Source: Chitinophagaceae bacterium (lineage in GTDB: Bacteria; Bacteroidota; Bacteroidia; Chitinophagales; Chitinophagaceae). From it: 64,000 nt of DNA. The DNA lies in assembly GCA_019638625.1 (NCBI GenBank), contig JAHBTK010000002.1, positions 744,001 to 808,000 of the forward strand. Reading direction: 5' to 3'. Both the position numbers and the translations under genes were made by a program. Below the pieces are notes generated by a model. That model was not told the DNA's origin. It worked only from the letters and a program-made list of their open reading frames with translations, and did no database searches. Positions 33,561 to 41,748 of the stretch are shown here, piece after piece (the first letter of the stretch is position 1; each line of letters starts with the position of its first letter).

Positions 33561-34211
33561 ATGAGTATTATTAAAGTTGCCATAGCAGATGATCATCAAC
33601 TATTCCGCAAAGGAGTAATCTTATCATTACGCCCCTATACAAATATCAAATTTGTGCTGGAAGCGGAGAATGGGCAGGAACTGCTTGACGGCATGGCTGC
33701 CGCCCAACCCGAAGTGGTACTTATGGATTTGAGGATGCCGGTGAAAGATGGCATCGAAGCCACCAAGATCATCAGCAGGGATTATCCCAACACCTATGTC
33801 ATTGTCCTGTCTATGTATGAAGATGAACGCTTCGTCTCTCACCTGATGGAAAACGGGGCGAATGGTTATCTTCTCAAAAGCGCCGATCCCGCGGAAATAA
33901 AAAAAGCCATCGTGGAAGTGATGGCAAAAGGGTACTACCTGAACAATTTTGTAAATAAGGTATTGCTGAAAAAATCGCACGTGAAAGCCAGGACCGCCCC
34001 CTCGCTGAACAATGAAATTGTGGTGAACGATAAGGAGCGTGAAGTGCTGAGGTTACTATGCATGGAGTTTACCGCATCGGAAATAGCCCAGAAAATGGAT
34101 ATCAGCCCGAGAACGGTAGAAGCCATAAAAGACAGGCTGATGGAGCGGTTCAACCTGAGAAATACAGCCGGCCTGGTATTCTTCTCTGTGAAGAACAATC
34201 TTATTGATTAA
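33561..34211 (+). CDS. NarL-type response regulator
   Basis: A 216-residue regulator with a receiver domain (phosphoacceptor Asp56 in VVLMDLRMP, residues about 5-120) and a C-terminal LuxR-type helix-turn-helix (VNDKEREVLRLLCMEFTASEI, near residue 155). It follows the kinase gene by 29 bp and is probably its cognate regulator. Close in sequence to the regulators at 29331 and 30307. Confidence 0.9.
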   Translation: MSIIKVAIADDHQLFRKGVILSLRPYTNIKFVLEAENGQELLDGMAAAQPEVVLMDLRMPVKDGIEATKIISRDYPNTYVIVLSMYEDERFVSHLMENGANGYLLKSADPAEIKKAIVEVMAKGYYLNNFVNKVLLKKSHVKARTAPSLNNEIVVNDKEREVLRLLCMEFTASEIAQKMDISPRTVEAIKDRLMERFNLRNTAGLVFFSVKNNLID

Positions 34212-34286
34212 TATTTCATTGCTGCTCCCGCGACGCATGTTGCAAAGTTTGGCTATTTTGCGACCCTGATCAAACATTGCCACACA

Positions 34287-34796
34287 ATGAAACACATACT
34301 GTCCGTTCTGCTCTGCTTTGTTATTTTTACCGCTTGGGCGCAATCACCTGAAAAAAAGCTGGAGGCAAAAGGCATTCAACTGGCGGAACTAAGTAAGCCG
34401 GTGGCAAATTATGTAAACGTAGTCCGGGTAGGCAACCTCCTGTTCCTGGCAGGCAAAGGCCCCACCGCGAACGGGGAATATATAAAAGGAAAATTAGGAA
34501 AAGACCTTACCATAGAGGAAGGTTATAAAGCCGCCGAACTGGTTGCTATCGCACAGCTTTCGGTTCTAAAAGCCGAACTGGGAGATTTATCCAGGGTAAA
34601 AAGAATTGTAAAAGTAAATGGCTTTGTAAACAGCCAGAGCGATTTTTACGACCAGCCGGCCGTCATGAACGGTTTCTCCGACATGATGGTATATGTGTTT
34701 GGCGAAAAAGGCAAACACGCCCGGGCGGCAATAGGCACCAACACGCTTCCTTTTAATATGGCAGTAGAAGTAGAAATGATCGTGGAAGTGGAATAA
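34287..34796 (+). CDS. RidA family protein with signal peptide
   Basis: A 169-residue protein of the RidA/YjgF family (imine/enamine deaminase-type fold). A cleavable signal peptide at residues 1-19 (ending WAQS) is followed by LAELSKPVANYVNVVRVGNLLFLAGKGP near residue 33, and the C-terminal GEKGKHARAAIGTNTLP near residue 145 supplies the conserved Arg. An exported RidA is less common than the cytoplasmic form; substrate unknown. Convergent with the gluconate-type permease gene with 10 bp between. Confidence 0.8.
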   Translation: MKHILSVLLCFVIFTAWAQSPEKKLEAKGIQLAELSKPVANYVNVVRVGNLLFLAGKGPTANGEYIKGKLGKDLTIEEGYKAAELVAIAQLSVLKAELGDLSRVKRIVKVNGFVNSQSDFYDQPAVMNGFSDMMVYVFGEKGKHARAAIGTNTLPFNMAVEVEMIVEVE

Positions 34797-34806
34797 ACCA
34801 ACCGCT

Positions 34807-36120
34807 TTAAATCAGCAGGCTCATTAACATTACGGCACAAAGCCCTACAATGGCAACGATCGTTTCCATAATGGACCAGGATCGGATGGTATCCTTTATG
34901 CTCAGGTTAAAATATTCTTTAAATAACCAGAAACCGGGATCATTTACATGAGAAAACATCAGGCTGCCCGCGCCAATAGACAGTACCATCAAATTAGGGT
35001 CTACCCCGGTTTGCACTACCAGTGGACCCACAATGCCGGCGCTTGTTAACCCGGCTACCGTGGCAGAACCAATACAAACCCTAAGTACGGCGGCTATTAT
35101 CCAGGCAGTGAACAACGGGTGAAGCGATATGCCCTGCAATGAATCCGCGATTTCCTTACTTACCCCGCTTACCGTAAGCACCTCCTTAAATGAGCCGGCC
35201 CCCGCAATGATCAGCAGGATCATCGCGACATCTTTTACCGCACTTTCATAAGTCGTCATAATTTTCCTGATGCTCATGCCCGTGCCTCTTCCTATACTGA
35301 AAGTGGCAAACAGCACTGCCACCAACATTACGATCATGGGGCTTCCCCAAAAGGAAAGCAGGTTTTTCAGCCCGGCTGACTCATCCAGCACTACCGGCAA
35401 TGCGGCCGTAGTAATCAGCAGCAATACCGGAAGCAGGGAGGTAAATAAACTGTTGCCTATACCCGGTAATTTGTCATCGGGGATAACGGCAGGTTGAAAA
35501 GTCTTTAAAGGTGTTGCTACAATATGCTTCAGCGATTTTGCAAAAACAGGACCGGCGATGATGATGGCCGGCGTAGCCACTACCAGCCCGTACAACAATG
35601 TCTTTCCCATATCGGCATTAAACTGTTGTACCAGGGCGGCGGGGGCAGGGTGCGGAGGCAGGTATCCATGGGTTACCGACAACGCGGAGAGCATAGGGAT
35701 ACCTATATAAACCGCCGGCAACTTGTATTGATAGGAGATGGTAAAAATTAAAGGAACCATCAACACGAACCCAACATTATAAAACAAGGGTATCCCGATA
35801 ATAAACCCGGTGACCATTAATGCCCAAGGAATGTATTTCGTGCCCGCCCTCTTCATCAGCGAGGTAGCAATTTGCTGGGCCGCACCACTTTCTGCCACCA
35901 GCTTACCCAGCATTGCCCCCATTACGATCACCCCGGTAAGCGCTCCCAGGGTGTCGCCCATTCCTTTCTCCACCGCACCGGCCAATTTATCCAGCGGAAT
36001 TCCCAGCAACCATCCCGCAAGCAGGGAAGCAATAATAAAAGCTAAAAAAGTGTTGAGTTTACACCAGGTAATTAACAAAACCAGTAAAAGAATACAGCAG
36101 GCAATAATTACGAATGTCAT
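34807..36120 (-). CDS. GntP family gluconate:H+ symporter
   Basis: Inner-membrane transporter of 437 residues with about 12 helices. Family features include GVIVMGAMLGKLVAESGAAQQIA near residue 65 (position), PPHPAPAAL near residue 155 and GSLMFSHVNDPGFWLFKEYF near residue 380 (position), typical of GntP permeases for gluconate or related sugar acids. Substrate not certain. Transcribed alone and convergent with RidA. Confidence 0.9.
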   Translation of the reverse strand: MTFVIIACCILLLVLLITWCKLNTFLAFIIASLLAGWLLGIPLDKLAGAVEKGMGDTLGALTGVIVMGAMLGKLVAESGAAQQIATSLMKRAGTKYIPWALMVTGFIIGIPLFYNVGFVLMVPLIFTISYQYKLPAVYIGIPMLSALSVTHGYLPPHPAPAALVQQFNADMGKTLLYGLVVATPAIIIAGPVFAKSLKHIVATPLKTFQPAVIPDDKLPGIGNSLFTSLLPVLLLITTAALPVVLDESAGLKNLLSFWGSPMIVMLVAVLFATFSIGRGTGMSIRKIMTTYESAVKDVAMILLIIAGAGSFKEVLTVSGVSKEIADSLQGISLHPLFTAWIIAAVLRVCIGSATVAGLTSAGIVGPLVVQTGVDPNLMVLSIGAGSLMFSHVNDPGFWLFKEYFNLSIKDTIRSWSIMETIVAIVGLCAVMLMSLLI

Positions 36121-36230
36121 TCCTATCAGTCGTTAAATATCAAATCAACCTGATTTGAAAATTGAGACTAAATATAAATTAAAATTTTTATCAATGTGCG
36201 GACGAATGGAATTGTATTGGGGAAAAATTA

Positions 36231-36620
36231 TTAATGGTTGCAATCGCCGGCATGGCAGTGATTTGCCCGGCGGCATAACCGGTAATTGATATAATGAGCA
36301 GCAATGATGAGTAGGACAGCCGGCAGGAGCAGCCAGATATGGTACTGGTGAAAGAATTCTTTTACAAGCAATAAGGCTATTCCTCCCGAGAATAATATTA
36401 CCGGCAACAGTTTATGATGGTGCTTTTTGTAGCCATGGTAAAGGGCTACAACACCTATTACAAATGCCAGCAATATCATGAACAACTCAAAAAAGAAGTT
36501 GTGAATAATATTCACTCCAAAAACAGGCAGGCTGGTAAGTGTTAATGGCAGTATAGCACAATGAATGGCGCATGCCAGCGAAGCGCTGATTCCGAGTGCA
36601 TCATAATTAATCCTGATCAT
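36231..36620 (-). CDS. MerC domain membrane protein
   Basis: A 129-residue protein with four predicted helices and the MerC-type CAIHCAILP motif near residue 15 in the first helix (two Cys for metal binding), plus a His-rich loop (GYKKHHHKL) and a C-terminal RRANHCHAGDCNH tail rich in Cys and His. Likely moves or binds a divalent metal such as zinc or mercury across the inner membrane. Starts at the ATG 36620; a longer frame from 36671 would run through the operator. A palindrome overlaps its promoter. Confidence 0.8.
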   Translation of the reverse strand: MIRINYDALGISASLACAIHCAILPLTLTSLPVFGVNIIHNFFFELFMILLAFVIGVVALYHGYKKHHHKLLPVILFSGGIALLLVKEFFHQYHIWLLLPAVLLIIAAHYINYRLCRRANHCHAGDCNH

Positions 36621-36637
36621 TCCGGCAAAATTGGAGG

Positions 36638-36670
36638 CAAATATAAGGCTTATTATGCAACAAAGTTGCA
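36638..36670 (-). promoter_or_regulatory. Promoter and palindromic operator of merC-like gene
   Basis: A -7 box TATATTTG (minus strand, 36638-36645) lies 17 nt before the ATG at 36620. Just upstream sits a perfect palindrome TGCAAC-AAA-GTTGCA at 36656-36670, in the place of the -33 region, so a bound protein would block transcription. This layout fits a metal-sensing Fur-family (Zur-like) repressor, by inference from the MerC gene it controls. Confidence 0.6.
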
Positions 36671-36741
36671 ATTAATACCAACTCATTGCGGTTATTTAAC
36701 AAACTACTCCTAAAGCCCCGTTATGGCCGTAACTTTACCGC

Positions 36742-37359
36742 ATGAGTAAAAAGACCTGGATATACCTGCTTTTTTTTGCCGTCCTGGTGGGAGGGTTTTA
36801 TGTTTTCCTGCTGAATATTATCGATACCTCTAAATCGCGGTTGCCGGTGCTGAGTAATGTGAAACCGTTTAATTTCACGCGCCAGGATGGGGAATCTGTT
36901 TCTGAAAAGGGAGTGGACGGGAAAGTGTATGTAGCGGAATATTTTTTCACCACCTGCCCGGGTATTTGTCCTAAGATGAATACCAATATGAAGAAAGTGT
37001 ATGAAGAGCTGAAACAGGAAAAAGACTTCATCATCCTCTCCCATACGGTAGACCCGGTAAATGATACGGTAGCCAGGCTTAAATTCTATGCGGATTCGCT
37101 GGGGGCGGACGCCAGCAACTGGTGGTTTTTGACCGGCAGTAAAGAAGCCTTATACAAAACCGCCCGCGAGAGCTATATAATTGATGACCCCAAAAACAAC
37201 GCCTCCAATATTGACGAAGACTTTTTGCATACCCAGTTTTTCGCGTTGGTAGACAAAGACAGGAGAGTGAGGGGGATATATGACGGGCTGAAAAGCAGCG
37301 AGATCAGGAAGCTGATTTCCGATGCCAGGGAACTGTTACAGGAAAACTATCCCGAATAG
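36742..37359 (+). CDS. SCO family protein (copper chaperone-like)
   Basis: A membrane-anchored thioredoxin-fold protein of 205 residues: N-terminal helix (residues 4-27), the copper-binding motif CPGICPK near residue 73, and a conserved His in DFLHTQFFALVD near residue 162. SCO proteins deliver copper to cytochrome c oxidase and/or act as thiol reductases in the periplasm. No oxidase genes are in the window. Divergent from the MerC gene with 121 bp between, and a TAACTTTA box lies a few bases upstream of the ATG. Confidence 0.9.
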   Translation: MSKKTWIYLLFFAVLVGGFYVFLLNIIDTSKSRLPVLSNVKPFNFTRQDGESVSEKGVDGKVYVAEYFFTTCPGICPKMNTNMKKVYEELKQEKDFIILSHTVDPVNDTVARLKFYADSLGADASNWWFLTGSKEALYKTARESYIIDDPKNNASNIDEDFLHTQFFALVDKDRRVRGIYDGLKSSEIRKLISDARELLQENYPE

Positions 37360-37439
37360 ACTTTCAAACAGCATGATCAGGTGTTATGTTCCGGCATTTT
37401 GATACAGGCTATTCGCAGGGAAAATTGAAAAGTATCCTA

Positions 37440-37664
37440 TCAGTTCCCTTGCCTGTTTTCTCCTCCCGGAAAATCAACTACGGGATCAGCGCCGTTAGCT
37501 TCAGGTGAAGGATCAGGAGTCCTGTGATCCTGCTTCCGGGCCATTGACCAAAACTGAAACAGGGAGGCATTATCTTCCATAAATTGTCTAAGCCTTTCTC
37601 CGGGAGGCCTGGAAAGCCAGACTTTCAATTGTAACTCTTTAATGTTTTGTGGCGTATCGGTCAT
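37440..37664 (-). CDS. Hypothetical protein (74 aa) paired with a nucleotidyltransferase
   Basis: A small protein, N-terminus DTPQNIKELQLKVWLSRPPGERLRQFMEDN (position 3-32) predicted mostly helical, with a Pro/Gly-rich C-terminus. It starts in the stop codon of the nucleotidyltransferase gene (ATGA overlap at 37661-37664), so the two are translated together. No recognised domain. The pairing resembles two-gene toxin-antitoxin or substrate-recognition modules of the MNT/HEPN kind, but the small protein does not show the HEPN motif RxxxxH. Confidence 0.55.
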   Translation of the reverse strand: MTDTPQNIKELQLKVWLSRPPGERLRQFMEDNASLFQFWSMARKQDHRTPDPSPEANGADPVVDFPGGENRQGN

Positions 37665-38185
37665 ATTAAGTCAAATGAGTTCAAATTCAGCCTGTTAATC
37701 CAATTTTTAATATAAAGCCAATCCAGTCCGTCAATAGCAGCCAGACTTTTAATATCCTCCATTTGTTGTGCAGATTGAAAGTCCTGTATCCATATAATTT
37801 TGGAAATTAGCAAATCTTCCGGAGAAACTACATAGATAGTGTTACCCATAAAATCTATTTTTTTCCTTCTATTGAACTCTTCCAGCCTGAACGCTTCTTC
37901 TTTTAGTATCACAAAATCTGCTTTAAAGCCAGATGCATGATCAATGACGTTAAACATACTGCGTCTTTTTACCGCCTCTTGTATAGCATCTCTATCGCAA
38001 TAATAACCATCCTGAAAATGCCTGACAAAACTATCAATACTACCGGGCTCAAGATGAATTATGAAATCAAAATCCCGCGTTGCTCTTGGAACAATATATA
38101 TACTCATTGCAACGCTGCCTGATAGCATATACGGTATATTTGATTTATGAAGTACCTCCGTTATTTTTTGAAAAAATGCTATCAT
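37661..38185 (-). CDS. Nucleotidyltransferase (AbiEii/DUF-type fold)
   Basis: A 174-residue nucleotidyltransferase-fold protein: SGSVAMSIYIVPRATRDFDFII near residues 21-42 holds GS and DxD-type metal ligands (Asp38, Asp40), and FKADFVIL near residue 88 the third acidic residue. The overall shape matches AbiEii/AbiGii-like and MNT-type enzymes. Substrate unknown. Translationally coupled to the 74-aa gene downstream, so it may be part of a small regulatory or defence-like pair. Usually such proteins modify RNA or proteins by nucleotide transfer. Confidence 0.7.
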   Translation of the reverse strand: MIAFFQKITEVLHKSNIPYMLSGSVAMSIYIVPRATRDFDFIIHLEPGSIDSFVRHFQDGYYCDRDAIQEAVKRRSMFNVIDHASGFKADFVILKEEAFRLEEFNRRKKIDFMGNTIYVVSPEDLLISKIIWIQDFQSAQQMEDIKSLAAIDGLDWLYIKNWINRLNLNSFDLI

Positions 38186-38323
38186 ATTAAATACAAGTTA
38201 CTTCAAGTCGCCTTTTCACCAAAAGATAAAAATAACGTTGTCAGACCGTTGGGAATAAAGCAGGTCTTTTATGGAACACATTTATATATTCTTTTATAAG
38301 GGGTTTTCTTGTAAAAAGAGTGA

Positions 38324-38331
38324 TAGATTTG
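38324..38331 (+). promoter_or_regulatory. -7 box of idi
   Basis: TAGATTTG matches TAnnTTTG and ends 21 nt before the idi ATG at 38353. A TTG at 38309-38311 is too close to serve as the usual -33 element. Confidence 0.4.
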
Positions 38332-38352
38332 CGCAAGTCTCAAACCTGAAAA

Positions 38353-38910
38353 ATGAGTACAAAAACACATGATGTGGTACTGGTGAACGAAAACGATGAG
38401 CCGGTTGGTACAATGGAAAAAATGGAAGCTCATCGCAAGGCATTGCTTCACAGGGCTTTCAGCGTTTTTATTTTCAACCAGCAGGGGGAAATGCTGTTGC
38501 AGCAGCGGGCAATGAGTAAATATCATAGCGCCGGACTTTGGACCAATGCCTGCTGCAGCCATCCAAAACCGGGAGAAGCCACTGAAGCCGGAGCTGCCAG
38601 GAGGCTCCGGGAAGAGTTGGGATTTTCCGTACCGCTCACCAGGGCTTTTTCCTTTACCTACAAAGCGGATTTTGATAATGGTTTGACAGAAAATGAATTT
38701 GACCATGTTTTCCTGGGCATTTACGGAGGAAAAATTGACCCTAACCCGGCGGAAGTGATGGATTATGCCTATAAATCGCCGGAAGCCATCCGGCAGGAAT
38801 TGCAGGAAACACCGGAGAAATATACCGCCTGGTTCATCATCGCTTTCCCCGAACTGGAACAGCACCTCCGGGCAAATCAAATTTCATTTGGCACTAAAAC
38901 CGATAGCTGA
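38353..38910 (+). CDS. idi: Isopentenyl-diphosphate Delta-isomerase, type I
   Basis: Interconverts IPP and DMAPP for isoprenoid synthesis, in the cytoplasm. The 185-residue Nudix-fold protein has TNACCSHPKPGE near residue 64 (active-site Cys and metal-binding His), the Nudix helix EAGAARRLREELGF and ENEFDHVFLG near residue 115 (catalytic Glu). Correct length for type I IDI. Overlaps the next gene by one base. Confidence 0.95.
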   Translation: MSTKTHDVVLVNENDEPVGTMEKMEAHRKALLHRAFSVFIFNQQGEMLLQQRAMSKYHSAGLWTNACCSHPKPGEATEAGAARRLREELGFSVPLTRAFSFTYKADFDNGLTENEFDHVFLGIYGGKIDPNPAEVMDYAYKSPEAIRQELQETPEKYTAWFIIAFPELEQHLRANQISFGTKTDS

Positions 38911-39134
38911 TGAGCCAGGGAATCGATCCTGAAATAATCAGGCTTTTTAAAAAGATCATCAATGGCGTTTCCGCATTGGTTTTGTGGGCGCTTATCACCA
39001 TGACGCTGGGCATATACCTGGGCTGGGCTTTTATTTATGACAGCTTCCACCCGTTTAACGGCATTTTTTACACCTGGTTTGTAGTCAGTCTCGGCGGGCT
39101 GGTTTACTACATTATAAAAGTCTGGAAAAAATAA
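38910..39134 (+). CDS. Small membrane protein (74 aa, two helices)
   Basis: A 74-residue protein with two hydrophobic helices (about residues 20-42 and 48-70, LVLWALITMTLGIYLGWAF and WFVVSLGGLVYYIIKVW). Begins in the stop codon of idi (TGATG), so it is translationally coupled. No family recognised; small membrane proteins next to idi are seen in Bacteroidota. Function unknown. Confidence 0.6.
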   Translation: MSQGIDPEIIRLFKKIINGVSALVLWALITMTLGIYLGWAFIYDSFHPFNGIFYTWFVVSLGGLVYYIIKVWKK

Positions 39135-39145
39135 CCGGTTGCCTG

Positions 39146-39643
39146 TCAGGCGATTTTGAACTTAGAAGGATAGTCAAAAAAAAGAAACTGTTTGGTAGCC
39201 GTCCCGAAATCGGCCCAGTTATCCAGGAAAACCCGGACAGCAAAAATGCCGCAGGTCGGCACATTATCCACTCTTATGGTATCCGTCAGTCTGTTTACAA
39301 ATTCTGTAATACCGGGATTATGGGAAAAAATAGCCAGGTTATGATACTGATTATCAATCTGCATAATAACCTGGCTGAATGCCTGGACTGACGGTAAATA
39401 CAACTCCTGCTTTTCTACGAGTTTATCTACAGCGTATTGTTTTGCAAAGTACAAAGCCGTTTTTCTCGCCCTTATAGCAGGGCTGGAGATAAAAACGTCT
39501 ATGGAAAGCTTTTGATCAAACAAATGCCGCGCCATATAAATAGCGTCGCGCTTTCCCCTATCATTCAGAGGGCGGTCGAAATCTGCAATAGCAGGGTCAT
39601 CCCAACTGCTTTTTGCATGCCTGATAAAGAATATCGTCCTCAT
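39146..39643 (-). CDS. SixA-like histidine phosphatase
   Basis: A 165-residue phosphohistidine phosphatase of the histidine phosphatase superfamily (SixA branch). FIRHAKSSWDDP near residue 7 gives the RHxKS catalytic motif with the nucleophilic His8, and SHNPGITEFV near residue 107 gives the second conserved His. No signal peptide. Convergent with the idi operon, 11 bp apart. Confidence 0.85.
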   Translation of the reverse strand: MRTIFFIRHAKSSWDDPAIADFDRPLNDRGKRDAIYMARHLFDQKLSIDVFISSPAIRARKTALYFAKQYAVDKLVEKQELYLPSVQAFSQVIMQIDNQYHNLAIFSHNPGITEFVNRLTDTIRVDNVPTCGIFAVRVFLDNWADFGTATKQFLFFDYPSKFKIA

Positions 39644-39781
39644 TTCAGGGAAACCTACTTTCAGATAGTTTAAGGTAATTTTTCAATAGATGCAATAATC
39701 AATAACATAGGAACGCAGGATCTAAAAACGGGTGCCAATACGTTCAATGTTGCAACAAAAATCAAGCCAATGGCCAAATAA

Positions 39782-41629
39782 TCAATATCCTCTAACGTTT
39801 TTTCCCTCCATATAGTTGATAAAAGCCTTGTTTACCACCTTGTTGCCTCCGGGGGTGGGATAGTTTCCGGTAAAATACCAGTCGCCTGTATTGGTGGGGC
39901 AGGATGCATGAAGGCTCTCTATAGACTGATAAATAACATCCACCGCCACATTTACATCCGGCGGAGTGATCAGTTGCGCTATTTTTTTGGAAATTTCTTC
40001 CGGGGTAAATGGTTTATATACCTGCTGAACCACATTTTCAGCATGCAGTTGGTTGGTGCGCTCCAGTTCCTTGCAACGGGCATACAGATCCTGGAGCAGG
40101 GTTTCTTTTTTATGCTCTTTGATCAATTCTATCGCTGCCTGGAAGGCAATAAAGTCTCCCATCTTGCTCATATCTATCCCGTAACAATCAGGGTACCTGA
40201 TCTGTGGCGCCGAGGAGAGAATGATCACCCTTTTAGGTTCCAGCCGTGCCAGCATACGAATGATGCTCTCCCTGAGTGTGGTACCCCTCACTATAGAGTC
40301 GTCTATTACCACTATGGTGTCTTCCTTCCTGCGAACGGAACCATAGGTAATGTCATATACGTGTTGCACGAGTTCGTTGCGGCTAACATCTTCGGTGATG
40401 AAAGTGCGCATTTTCACATCCTTGTTGGCTATTTTCTCCACACGGATGCGCCGGTTGACCATTTCAGCAAGCTTCTCGTCATCAAAATCCTTACCCCATG
40501 AGAGAATGCGCTCCACTTTTACCTTATTCAGATAATCTTCCATCCCCTTCAGCAAGCCGTAGAACGCCACCTCAGCCGTATTGGGAATAAAGGAGAAAAC
40601 CGTATTCTTCAGATCATTATTAATGGCTTTCAACACGTTATCACTTAAATGATACCCCAGTGCCGTTCGCTCCTTATATATTTTTTCGTCGTTCCCGCGG
40701 GAAAAATAGATCCGTTCAAAACTACAGGCCTTTCTTTCCCTGGGTTCGGTAATCTGCTCCAGTTGATAGGAACCGTCGGCCCTTACGATCAGGGCATGGC
40801 CCGGCATCAGTTCCTGCACTTCCTTTTCCCCCACATTAAAAGTGGTACGTATAGCGGCTCTTTCAGAGGCGCCTACAATCACCTCATCATTTACATAATA
40901 GTAGGATGGGCGTATTCCATGAGCATCGCGCAGTATAAAACCATCCCCGTTCCCTATCAGCCCTCCCACATGAAAACCACCATCAAATAACTTTACGGAT
41001 TTTTTTAATACGTTTACGATATCCAGCTTTTCCGGGTGAAGCTCATCTTCCTTCACCAGGAAATGGTGTACCACTTCCATCATGGCCGCCAGGTCGCTTT
41101 GCTTCTGAAAAACACCGGGTTCGATGTTTACCAGGGAGAACAGTTCCTCGGTATTAACGAGGTTAAAATTACCTGCCAGCGCCAGGTTCAGTGCCGGCAC
41201 CGTATGTCTTTTTATAAAAGGGTGGCAAAACTCAACATTATTCTTGCCCTGAGTGCCATACCGCAGGTGTCCCAGCAATAACTCTCCTAAAAAACGAAAA
41301 TTTCCTTTCAGCAGCCCGGGATGTTTCCTGATGTCCGGCTGGTACAATTCCAACTCCGATAACTCCTCGTTTATCTGGCGGAACAGGTCTGCTATGGCCA
41401 TGTTCTGGATGCTTCTTATCCGGTGCAAAAAGGGGTACCCGGGTTCCGTATCCAGCTTTATGGTCGCTATTCCGGCGCCATCCTGGCCACGATTGTGCTG
41501 CTTTTCCATCAACAGGTACAGTTTATTTAAACCGTACATTACCGTACCATACTTTTGAAGGTAATAAGAGAAGGGCTTTCTCAACCTGATAAATGCTAAT
41601 CCGCATTCATGTTTTATAGGATCGCTCAT
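39782..41629 (-). CDS. purF: Amidophosphoribosyltransferase (PurF)
   Basis: Makes 5-phosphoribosylamine from PRPP and glutamine, the first step of purine synthesis. The 615-residue protein has an N-terminal glutaminase domain (HECGLAF with Cys9 and QHNRGQDGAGIA near residue 44) and a phosphoribosyltransferase domain with TIVVIDDSIVRGTTLRE near residue 430, the PRPP-binding motif. About 100 residues longer than E. coli PurF, with a long C-terminal extension holding TGNYPTPGG; such longer PurF forms occur in Bacteroidota. A full -33/-7 promoter lies upstream. Confidence 0.85.
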   Translation of the reverse strand: MSDPIKHECGLAFIRLRKPFSYYLQKYGTVMYGLNKLYLLMEKQHNRGQDGAGIATIKLDTEPGYPFLHRIRSIQNMAIADLFRQINEELSELELYQPDIRKHPGLLKGNFRFLGELLLGHLRYGTQGKNNVEFCHPFIKRHTVPALNLALAGNFNLVNTEELFSLVNIEPGVFQKQSDLAAMMEVVHHFLVKEDELHPEKLDIVNVLKKSVKLFDGGFHVGGLIGNGDGFILRDAHGIRPSYYYVNDEVIVGASERAAIRTTFNVGEKEVQELMPGHALIVRADGSYQLEQITEPRERKACSFERIYFSRGNDEKIYKERTALGYHLSDNVLKAINNDLKNTVFSFIPNTAEVAFYGLLKGMEDYLNKVKVERILSWGKDFDDEKLAEMVNRRIRVEKIANKDVKMRTFITEDVSRNELVQHVYDITYGSVRRKEDTIVVIDDSIVRGTTLRESIIRMLARLEPKRVIILSSAPQIRYPDCYGIDMSKMGDFIAFQAAIELIKEHKKETLLQDLYARCKELERTNQLHAENVVQQVYKPFTPEEISKKIAQLITPPDVNVAVDVIYQSIESLHASCPTNTGDWYFTGNYPTPGGNKVVNKAFINYMEGKNVRGY

Positions 41630-41651
41630 GAAGAGTTTTAAAAAGAAGCCG

Positions 41652-41683
41652 CAAAGTTAGGATAATAAAAAGGAATCTGCCAA
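41652..41683 (-). promoter_or_regulatory. Bacteroidota promoter of purF
   Basis: On the minus strand a TTG (41683-41681) and a -7 box TAACTTTG (41659-41652) are separated by 21 bp, matching the Bacteroidota -33/-7 spacing. The -7 box ends 22 nt upstream of the purF ATG. One of the best promoter matches in the window. Confidence 0.6.
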
Positions 41684-41748
41684 TGTAAAATATACAGCAC
41701 CTTTACCTGGTAGTTGCTCCCGGCAAATATCCCTCTTCAATATAAGAG

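Noticed and set aside
37440..38185. MNT-HEPN toxin-antitoxin pair
   Set aside because: The nucleotidyltransferase part fits, but the small partner lacks the HEPN RxxxxH motif and is short, so the full assignment was not made.
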